NCBI RefSeq assembly: GCF_025420485.1
Contig: NZ_JAOEFD010000010.1
Coordinates: 1 to 64,000, forward strand
DNA from: Nesterenkonia marinintestina
GTDB taxonomy: Bacteria > Actinomycetota > Actinomycetes > Actinomycetales > Micrococcaceae
Direction of reading: 5' to 3'
Length of the DNA: 64,000 bases
The notes beneath the pieces were generated by a model. That model was given only the letters and a program-made list of their open reading frames with translations. It was not told the origin of the DNA and made no database searches. Shown piece after piece: positions 58,125-64,000 of the stretch. Position 1 is the first letter of the stretch. Every line of letters begins with the position of its first letter. The position numbers and the translations under genes were made by a program.

Positions 58125-59588
58125 TCACAGCCTCCAGCAGCTGTCCACCGGACTGCGACCGTCGAACATCCGGGCGGTGAAGATCCCGGTCCGCGGCATC
58201 GACCCCAGATAGGCGCCCAGATGGGTGGGCACCCCCGTGGCCTCGAAGGTGACCTGCCCGCCGCTGCCGCACCAGGCCGACCCCATGTCCCGGCCGACGG
58301 CGTAGGGGATGACGTCGTCGAGCGGCGCGTGGTTGATCAGGGTCGGCACCTCGGGGGCACGGCCCTGCTGTCCGAGGCTCTGCTCCTGCAGGTAGGAGGC
58401 GAAGGGCTCCTCGTGGATCATCTCGCTGAACGAGCGCCCGTCGAGGGTCAGGGTGCGGGAGTCGGTGAGCGCGTGGGCAAAGACCGCCTGGATCGCACAC
58501 TGCCCCGAGGCCTCCTCCATCGCCTGCAGGCCGTCGGCGTTGAGGAACTCGGTCGGGTCGACGCCCTCCGACTCCACCATGGACCCCATGGCGAAGAGCA
58601 GGAACGCCGAGTACAGGGAACCGTCGATGTTCTCCGCCACGCGGAACAGGTCGGCCGGCGGCGCGCCCGCGCTTCCGGAGACCAGGGGGAGCTCCGGGGC
58701 GTGCTCGCCGGCGAGCTCGAGGGCCGAGGCCGCGGCCCCTCCGCCCTGGGAGTAGCCGCGGAGGTGCAGCGGGGAGTCCTCCTCCACGCCGCCGCCGTAC
58801 ACCTGTGCGGCCGCACGGGCGGCGTCGAGCACGGCCCTGCCCTGGTCCACGCGGTTCAGATAGGTGTGCTCGCCCTCGGTGCCGAGCCCGATGTAGTCGA
58901 CCAGCACCACGGTGTAGCCGGAGTTCAGCGCGTTGGCGATGCCGATCCCCTCATACTCGGTGCCCGCGGCCAGCTGCCGGCTGGGAGCGCACTGGTCGCC
59001 CATGCCCTGAGTGCCGGGAGCATGCACGATGACCCGCCCCGAACCGTCCTCCGGCTCGAGCAGGGTGGCCGTGGCGGCCCGGGCGGCCTCGTTGCTGTCA
59101 GTGGTCCGGTACATGAAGGTGGTGACATCACCTTCGGGTTCGACGAGGTTCAGCGGGTCCAGGTAGAAGGTGCCCTCACGCTGGCGGATCAGCTCCCCGT
59201 CCTCGTCGGGCAGCTGGTCGGGGGTGTCGTAGAAGCTTCGGTCCGGTTCCTCGGGGAGGTCGTCGACGGCGCCTGCGTAGCGGACGTCGTCTGCGGTGAC
59301 CTCGTCGGACTCGTCGATCAGCCGCTGGGCGTCCTCCAGCTCCACGCCCTCGGGGACGTCATCCTCGACCAGGGTCTCGTCGGCGGCCTCGTCGGCCTGA
59401 CGGTCCGCCAGCGCCTCCTCCGGCTCCGGCATCTGCTCCGAGGCCGGAGGCAGGATCGGCGCGGCGGCGGACGGTGCGGCGCCGGAGAGGATCAGTCCTC
59501 CCATGCCGAGCACGAGCGCCGAGCGGGTGATCGCACGGGGAAGAGGACGGGCGGGACGGGTGAGCGGGCGTGTCGAACGGTTCAGCAC
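58125..59588 (-). CDS. Secreted lipase (LIP/secretory lipase family)
   Basis: 487 residues from a GTG at 59586-59588, with GGAGG 6 nt upstream; the ORF extends to 59669 but has no signal there. A signal peptide at 1-43 (SALVLGMGGLILSGAAPSAAA) is followed by an acidic stretch (EQMPEPEEALADRQADEAADE) and the alpha/beta-hydrolase core. The nucleophile elbow is LRGYSQGGGAAASALE near 283. Tight cysteine use (C210 region and C at the end, CGSGG and DSCWRL) suggests disulfides. The family hydrolyses triglycerides and esters outside the cell. A 12-bp palindrome at 59632-59643 precedes it. Confidence 0.85.
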   Translation of the reverse strand: MLNRSTRPLTRPARPLPRAITRSALVLGMGGLILSGAAPSAAAPILPPASEQMPEPEEALADRQADEAADETLVEDDVPEGVELEDAQRLIDESDEVTADDVRYAGAVDDLPEEPDRSFYDTPDQLPDEDGELIRQREGTFYLDPLNLVEPEGDVTTFMYRTTDSNEAARAATATLLEPEDGSGRVIVHAPGTQGMGDQCAPSRQLAAGTEYEGIGIANALNSGYTVVLVDYIGLGTEGEHTYLNRVDQGRAVLDAARAAAQVYGGGVEEDSPLHLRGYSQGGGAAASALELAGEHAPELPLVSGSAGAPPADLFRVAENIDGSLYSAFLLFAMGSMVESEGVDPTEFLNADGLQAMEEASGQCAIQAVFAHALTDSRTLTLDGRSFSEMIHEEPFASYLQEQSLGQQGRAPEVPTLINHAPLDDVIPYAVGRDMGSAWCGSGGQVTFEATGVPTHLGAYLGSMPRTGIFTARMFDGRSPVDSCWRL

Positions 59589-59631
59589 AGGGCCTCCGCA
59601 GGTCGGGTGACGGGGTGCCACAAGTTCCTCG

Positions 59632-59643
59632 CCGGTATACCGG
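59632..59643. promoter_or_regulatory. 12-bp palindrome upstream of the lipase gene
   Basis: CCGGTATACCGG is a perfect palindrome 44 bp before the lipase GTG. The TATACC core could be a -10 or an operator; too short to assign a regulator. Confidence 0.45.
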
Positions 59644-59746
59644 TCAGTAACTCGTGATCCGTACCACACCTTAGCGCGAGGTCCACCCGCGTCAAGGGAC
59701 CCCGAGGATCCCCAGGTCAGCTCGGCTCAACCGTGGTCGGCGGCCG

Positions 59747-60172
59747 TCATCGGCGCAGCTGGGAGATCTCCTGCTCGGCCGCAGGGTCGCAGTCCCGGAG
59801 CAGCTGGGTGATGCGGACGACCTCCTCGGACTCCCCGATGGCCGCGGCCGCCTGGCCCAACGCCGCCAGCGCTCGCAGGAAGCCACGATTGGGGGCGTGG
59901 GACCACGGGACCGGACCCGCACCGCGCCACCCCGAACCGCGCAGGGCGTCGAGCCCGCGGTGGTAGCCGACCCGGGCGTAGGCGTAGCCCTCGACGGTGT
60001 GGCCCTCCGAGAGGGCGTCCTCGGCCAGCAGCGCCCACAGCAGGGAGGAGGTGGGGTGGTCGGCGACGACGTCGACGGCCTCCGATCCGGCCTCCAGCGC
60101 CTGGTCGACCTCGGGCTCCGCCGGCAGCAGGGTGGGCTCCGGCTCCATCAGATTGCGTCCGACGATGCTCAT
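59747..60172 (-). CDS. DUF3151 family protein
   Basis: 141 residues, ATG at 60170-60172. The pattern LGRN-M-EP-PT-LP at the start and the repeated tetratricopeptide-like helices (VDVVADHPTSSLLWALLAEDALSEGHTVEGYAYARVGYHRGLDALRGSGWRGAGPVPWSHAPNRGFLRALAALG) match DUF3151, an actinobacterial family. WRGAGPVPW is the conserved loop. Function unknown. The -10 (TAGGGT) is 6 nt before the ATG. Confidence 0.92.
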   Translation of the reverse strand: MSIVGRNLMEPEPTLLPAEPEVDQALEAGSEAVDVVADHPTSSLLWALLAEDALSEGHTVEGYAYARVGYHRGLDALRGSGWRGAGPVPWSHAPNRGFLRALAALGQAAAAIGESEEVVRITQLLRDCDPAAEQEISQLRR

Positions 60173-60178
60173 GCCTCC

Positions 60179-60184
60179 ACCCTA
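60179..60184 (-). promoter_or_regulatory. -10 element of the DUF3151 gene (leaderless pattern)
   Basis: TAGGGT on the minus strand, then GGAGGC, then the ATG. Confidence 0.5.
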
Positions 60185-60236
60185 TCCAGCATCGGCGGGA
60201 CGCCCCGAACCGGTGACCGGCCTCGGGCGCAGCCGT

Positions 60237-60902
60237 TCAGGAGCGGATGATGCGCCGGGCCCGCGCCTCGCTGACCGCTGAGACCCGATTGTCGACCCCG
60301 AGCTTCTGATACACGTGGATCAGGTGGGTCTTCACCGTCGCCTCGGAGATGAACAGCTCCTTGGCGATCGCCCGGTTGGACAGGCCGGTGGCCAGCAGCT
60401 CGACCAGCTGCACCTCCCGAGCGCTCAGCGACGGCGACGGCTCCCGGATCCGCCCCACCAGCCGAGCCGCCACCTCCGGGGCCAGGGCCGTCCGACCGGC
60501 CGCGGCGTCGCGCACCGCGCGATGGATCTGCTCGGGCGGGGCGTCCTTGAGCATGTACCCGGCCGCTCCGGCCTCCACGGCGGCGAGGATGTCCGCATCG
60601 GTGTCATAGGTGGTGAGGATCAGCACCGGCAGCTCCGGCGCCGCCCGACGGATCCTGCGGGTCGCCTCGGCGCCGTCGATGCCGGACCCCAGCTGCAGGT
60701 CCATCAGCACCAGATCCGGCCCGGAGACTCCGGCCTGCCGCTCGACGGCCAGCCGGACCGCCTCCTCCCCGGTCTCCGCCTCGGCCACGACGACGAGGTC
60801 GCTGCCCTCGAGCATGGCCCGCAGGCCTGCACGCACCACGGGGTGGTCGTCGACCAGCAGCGCCCGGATCGGCTCCGTGTCAGGGGAGCTGGACTCAGAC
60901 AT
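60237..60902 (-). CDS. NarL/LuxR-family response regulator
   Basis: 221 residues from the ATG at 60900-60902, overlapping the kinase stop by 8 bp. The receiver domain (about 12-130) has acidic LLVDDH, the phosphoacceptor Asp in LVLMDLQLGSG near 65 and K in MLKDAPPE near 112. The C-terminal HTH (about 155-215) is SLSAREVQLVELLATGLSNRAIAKELFISEATVKTHLIHVYQKLG. It is the DNA-binding output of the two-component system whose kinase is encoded upstream; the probable target is the divergent ABC exporter. Confidence 0.95.
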   Translation of the reverse strand: MSESSSPDTEPIRALLVDDHPVVRAGLRAMLEGSDLVVVAEAETGEEAVRLAVERQAGVSGPDLVLMDLQLGSGIDGAEATRRIRRAAPELPVLILTTYDTDADILAAVEAGAAGYMLKDAPPEQIHRAVRDAAAGRTALAPEVAARLVGRIREPSPSLSAREVQLVELLATGLSNRAIAKELFISEATVKTHLIHVYQKLGVDNRVSAVSEARARRIIRS

Positions 60903-62169
60903 GGGGTGCTCCTTCGTCGACCGGGGTCGGCAGCCGCAGCGCGACCACCGTCCCCTCTCCGGGTGCGGACTCGACCTCAGCGGTCCCGCCCAGAGCCTCG
61001 GCACGCTGCGCCAGGGCCTGCAGCCCGAACCCGGAACCGTCCTCGGCCGCCGGGACGGGCGCCGAGTCCGCAACGCGTGCTGAGTGCGGGTCGAAGCCGA
61101 CGCCGTCGTCGAAGACGTCCAGGGTGACCTCGTCGTCCAGGAAGCTCAGTGTGATCACCGCCGTGCCGGCCCGGGCGTGCTGGGTGACGTTCGCCAGCGA
61201 GGACTGCGCCGCGCGCAGCAGAGCCAGCGAGGCCGAGGCCCCCAGGACCCGCGGAGATCCCTGCACGTCGAGGCGCACCGAGAGCCGCGCCCCCTCGGCG
61301 GCGGCCCGCCGTTCGGTGCGGGTGCACAGCTCACGCAGCCCGTGCAGCAGGGGCTCGTCCTCCGCCGCCTCGGACTGCAGCGCCCGGACCAGCCGACGGG
61401 CCTGGTCGAGGTTCTCACCAGCCGTGCGGCGGACCGTGTCCAGACGCTCCGAGGCGGCCTCCGAGTCTCCGGAGACGAGGTCGGATTCGGCGGCACGGGT
61501 CATCAGCACGATCGAGGAGAACCCCTGGGCGAGGGTGTCGTGGATGTCGCGGGCCATGCGCTCCCGCTCGGCCAGAGCCCCGGCCTCACGCTGGGTGCGC
61601 GCCAGATCCTCACGGGTGCGGCGCAGCTCGTCCAGGGCCTCCTGCTGGGCGCGGTTCTCCGACCGAAGAGTCCGGTAGGCCAGGGCCATGACCACCGCGC
61701 AGACCGCACCGATGCTGGGGCCCAGGACGGTGGCGACCTGCAGCCCGTCAGCCCCGTGTCCCAGTGCGAAGACCACCACCGCCGTGATCGCGACGACGGC
61801 GGTGAGGCCCCAGATCAGCGGAAGCAGGTGGATGTGGAGGAAGAACAGGGGGAAGGCGAGCCAGGCGAAGTCCGGGTGGTGCAGCACGAGCAGGCCCCAG
61901 ACCGCGGTGACGGCGAACAGCCACCCCAGCCGAGCCGCCGCAGGGACCGGCGTGTCGGTGCGACGCATCCGCCCCTCGGTGACGGTGCCGGCCGCGTAGA
62001 GCAGGACGAAGAGCCCCACCGGCGCCAGACCCGGCCACAGGGAGCCCTCGTCGACGTACATCCGGGCCGTCCCGACGGCCAGCAGCAGGGCGACGGCCAG
62101 GTGGAGGCTCATCCGCAGACCCGACAGCACCCGGGCACCGGTCAGCGGCATGCGGGGACCGGTCTCCAT
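60895..62169 (-). CDS. Sensor histidine kinase (HisKA_3, NarX/DesK type)
   Basis: 424 residues. About six N-terminal helices without a large outer loop (1-160, for example HLAVALLLAVGTARMY and LLVLHHPDFAWLAFPLFFLHIHLLPLIWGLTAVVAI) form an intramembrane sensor. A coiled coil (about 165-205, RTLRSENRAQQEALDELRRTRED) leads to the phosphoacceptor in RERMARDIHDTLAQGF near 208. The ATPase has GFGLQALAQRAEALGG near 375. The layout resembles kinases that sense membrane or wall stress. TAGTCT lies 6 nt before the ATG. It is divergent from the ABC genes. Confidence 0.93.
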   Translation of the reverse strand: METGPRMPLTGARVLSGLRMSLHLAVALLLAVGTARMYVDEGSLWPGLAPVGLFVLLYAAGTVTEGRMRRTDTPVPAAARLGWLFAVTAVWGLLVLHHPDFAWLAFPLFFLHIHLLPLIWGLTAVVAITAVVVFALGHGADGLQVATVLGPSIGAVCAVVMALAYRTLRSENRAQQEALDELRRTREDLARTQREAGALAERERMARDIHDTLAQGFSSIVLMTRAAESDLVSGDSEAASERLDTVRRTAGENLDQARRLVRALQSEAAEDEPLLHGLRELCTRTERRAAAEGARLSVRLDVQGSPRVLGASASLALLRAAQSSLANVTQHARAGTAVITLSFLDDEVTLDVFDDGVGFDPHSARVADSAPVPAAEDGSGFGLQALAQRAEALGGTAEVESAPGEGTVVALRLPTPVDEGAPHV

Positions 62170-62175
62170 CCGGCC

Positions 62176-62181
62176 AGACTA
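62176..62181 (-). promoter_or_regulatory. -10 element of the histidine kinase gene (leaderless pattern)
   Basis: TAGTCT, GGCCGG, ATG on the minus strand. Confidence 0.5.
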
Positions 62182-62337
62182 TCGGTGCCGGGGCGGCCGG
62201 CGATCCACCGATCGGTTGATACGCGGCTGCACCGAAGGTCTCCGCGGGACCGACCCCGCGCACGATTCCCCGGGCGGCGTGCTCCGGAAGGCTGGACCCA
62301 GACCGACCCACGAGACGCCCCACTCCCTGGAGACCCG

Positions 62338-63516
62338 ATGTTCCTCGCGCTGCGCGACATACGATTCGCCACCGGCCGCTTCGCCCTGATGGGCGGCGTG
62401 GTCACCCTGATCACGTTCCTGCTGGTGATGCTCTCCGGCCTCACCTCCGGACTGGCCCAGCAGACCACCGGCGCGATCGACGACCTCGACGCCGACACCG
62501 TCGCCTTCGGCTCCCCCGCCGGGCAGGACGAGCCGGAGGAGGACTTCACCGACTCCACGGTCACCGCCGCGCAGCTCCGGGCCTGGCAGGACGCCGACCA
62601 CGTCGACTCGGCCGCGGCGCTGGGGATCTCCCAGACGCGGATGAGCCTGACCGGGGACCGGGAGGGAGTCACCTCGGTGGCGCTGTTCGGGGCCGACGGC
62701 TCCCCCGCGCCGGAGGGCGCCCAGCCCGAGGTCGGCGAGGCCGTGCTCACCGAGGGCGTCACCGAGGAGCTCGAGGTCGGCGCCGGGGACCGGATCGAGG
62801 TCGGCGGTGAGGAGCTGGAGGTCGTCGACGTCGTGGACGAACAGTCCTACAGCCACGTGCCCGTGGTGTGGACGACCCTGGATGACTGGCGGACGGCCTC
62901 GCACGTCGGAGGCTCCGGCGGAGGGGACGACGAGGTGGTCGGCACCGTGGTGGTCTCCTCGTTCGCCGAGGACGTGTCCTCCGAGAACCTGGTCAGCGAC
63001 CTCGCCCCCGGACTGTGGACCGGGCTCACCGGCGCGGAGACCACGCCCGAGCAGGTCCGCGACGACGTCGACGCCGCCGCCGGGACCTCCGCACTGTCCC
63101 GGACCGACAGCTTCCACGCGCTGCCGTCGTACACCTCGGAGAACGGATCGCTGACCATGATCCAGGGCTTCCTGTACGGGATCTCAGCCCTGGTGATCGT
63201 GGCCTTCCTCTCGGTGTGGACCGTCCAGCGCACCCGGGACATCGCCGTGCTGCGTGCGCTCGGGGCCTCCTCGACGTACGTGCTGCGCGACGCCGTCGGC
63301 CAGGCCCTGATCATCCTGGTCGCCGGGGCCGCCCTGGGGGGAGCGCTGGGCGCCGCCGGGGGGATGTTCGCGGCCCAGGCCGCCCCGTTCCTCACCGATG
63401 CGACCACCACGCTGCTGCCGATGGCCGGCGTCGTCGTCATCGGAGCGGCCGGCTCGATCCTGGCGGTGCGCCGCGTGACCACTGTGGACCCGATGATCGC
63501 CCTGGGAGGCAACTGA
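62338..63516 (+). CDS. FtsX-like ABC transporter permease
   Basis: 392 residues from the ATG at 62338, 7 nt after GGAG. An N-terminal helix (about 17-38, LMGGVVTLITFLLVMLSGL) is followed by a large extracytoplasmic domain (about 40-275) and three C-terminal helices with FLSVWTVQRTRDIAVLRALGASSTYVLRDAVGQALIILVAGAALG (about 290-335), the FtsX/MacB pattern. It forms the membrane part of an exporter with the ATPase encoded next (one-base overlap). With the divergent two-component system it is probably an antimicrobial peptide or lipid exporter. Confidence 0.9.
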   Translation: MFLALRDIRFATGRFALMGGVVTLITFLLVMLSGLTSGLAQQTTGAIDDLDADTVAFGSPAGQDEPEEDFTDSTVTAAQLRAWQDADHVDSAAALGISQTRMSLTGDREGVTSVALFGADGSPAPEGAQPEVGEAVLTEGVTEELEVGAGDRIEVGGEELEVVDVVDEQSYSHVPVVWTTLDDWRTASHVGGSGGGDDEVVGTVVVSSFAEDVSSENLVSDLAPGLWTGLTGAETTPEQVRDDVDAAAGTSALSRTDSFHALPSYTSENGSLTMIQGFLYGISALVIVAFLSVWTVQRTRDIAVLRALGASSTYVLRDAVGQALIILVAGAALGGALGAAGGMFAAQAAPFLTDATTTLLPMAGVVVIGAAGSILAVRRVTTVDPMIALGGN

Positions 63517-64000
63517 TGCACACGACACCCGCACTGCAGATGACCGACGTCGTCCTCGAGTACCCCGACGGCCGCGACGGCGTGCTGCGCGCCCTGGACG
63601 AGGTCGACTTCGTCGCGGAGGCCGGGACCATCACCTCGCTGGTGGGCCCCTCGGGCTCGGGGAAGTCCAGCCTGCTCGCCGTGGCCGCCACCCTGCTGGC
63701 TCCGAGCCGCGGCAGCGTGCGCGTCGACGGCACGGAGGTGACCGAGCTCTCCGAGAAGGGCCGGGCCGCGCTTCGCCGGGACTCCGTGGGCCTGATCTTC
63801 CAGCAGCCCAACCTGCTGCCGTCGCTGACCGCGCTGGAGCAGCTGGTCGTCGTCGACGACCTGCGCGGAAGGTCCCGCAGTCGGGCCCGCGAACGCGCCG
63901 CCGAGATCCTGGACCAGGTGGGGCTGAGCTCTTCGACGGGCCGACGTCCCCATGAGCTCTCCGGAGGTCAGCGGCAGCGTGTCAACATCGCCCGGGCGCT
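63516..64000 (+). CDS. ABC transporter ATP-binding protein (MacB/LolD type), cut by the window edge
   Basis: About 161 residues are visible. The start ATG at 63516-63518 shares one base with the permease stop. Walker A GPSGSGKSS near 45, Q-loop FQQPNLLPSLTA near 96, and signature LSGGQRQRVNIARA at the very end. The Walker B and H-loop lie beyond the window. It energises the FtsX-like permease encoded just upstream. Confidence 0.93.
   Translation, partial: MHTTPALQMTDVVLEYPDGRDGVLRALDEVDFVAEAGTITSLVGPSGSGKSSLLAVAATLLAPSRGSVRVDGTEVTELSEKGRAALRRDSVGLIFQQPNLLPSLTALEQLVVVDDLRGRSRSRARERAAEILDQVGLSSSTGRRPHELSGGQRQRVNIARA

Overview
The window is high-GC, densely coded DNA from an actinobacterium, most likely of the order Micrococcales. 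The signs are actinobacterial families (DUF4235, DUF3151, the CtpE-type P-ATPase, the dCTP deaminase type), three S-box and two THI-box riboswitches, and many promoters in which a TANNNT hexamer lies exactly 6 nt before the start codon, as in leaderless transcripts. I cannot name the genus. There are no rRNA or tRNA genes, CRISPR arrays, insertion sequences or phage genes; this reads as ordinary chromosome. Both ends cut genes: a secreted SH3 protein on the left and an ABC ATPase on the right.

Layout. 0-3 kb: secreted SH3 protein, an S4-domain RNA-binding protein flanked by two copies of a structured small RNA, and a NagD-like HAD phosphatase. 3-9 kb: a GntR-ABC operon with a perfect palindromic operator, an MMPL exporter with its TetR regulator, and a small membrane protein. 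9-13.4 kb: cardiolipin synthase, class IV aminotransferase, and a hydrolase-TetR pair. 13.4-20.4 kb: two TPP-riboswitch operons (SDR plus flavin monooxygenase; YkoE plus a fused EcfA-EcfA-EcfT thiamine-type transporter) around a nitrilase pair. 20.4-31 kb: hydrolase, DUF4235 protein, the complete mrpACDEFG Na+/H+ antiporter operon, an MFS transporter and dcd. 31-37.9 kb: AEC permease, an anchored exported protein, CtpE-like P-ATPase, class III aminotransferase and a YtxH-like protein. 37.9-50.6 kb: an S-adenosylmethionine-controlled sulfur region. 50.6-58 kb: gdhA, a BY-kinase/phosphatase/O-antigen-ligase operon, purA, DUF421 and thymidine kinase. 58-64 kb: secreted lipase, DUF3151, and a LuxR-type two-component system divergent from an FtsX/ATPase ABC exporter.

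The most coherent system is the sulfur region. Three SAM-I riboswitches control (i) a DszA/DmoA-type flavin monooxygenase, (ii) metN-metI-metQ followed by a DszC/SfnB-type flavoprotein, and (iii) an operon of acetyl-CoA-synthetase-like ligase, O-acetylhomoserine sulfhydrylase, CoA-binding protein, flavin reductase and a second flavin monooxygenase. Together these would import methionine or related compounds, cleave C-S bonds of organosulfur compounds with reduced flavin, and fix the released sulfide or thiol onto O-acetylhomoserine; the substrates are inferred, not shown. Riboswitches (i) and (iii) differ at one base in 92 and lie in opposite orientation around a 5-kb segment. Two further points deserve attention: the paired C-loop RNAs at 1.45 and 2.1 kb, which keep a common fold with different stem sequences, and the TPP riboswitch on a flavin monooxygenase/SDR pair that belongs to no known thiamine step I can name.
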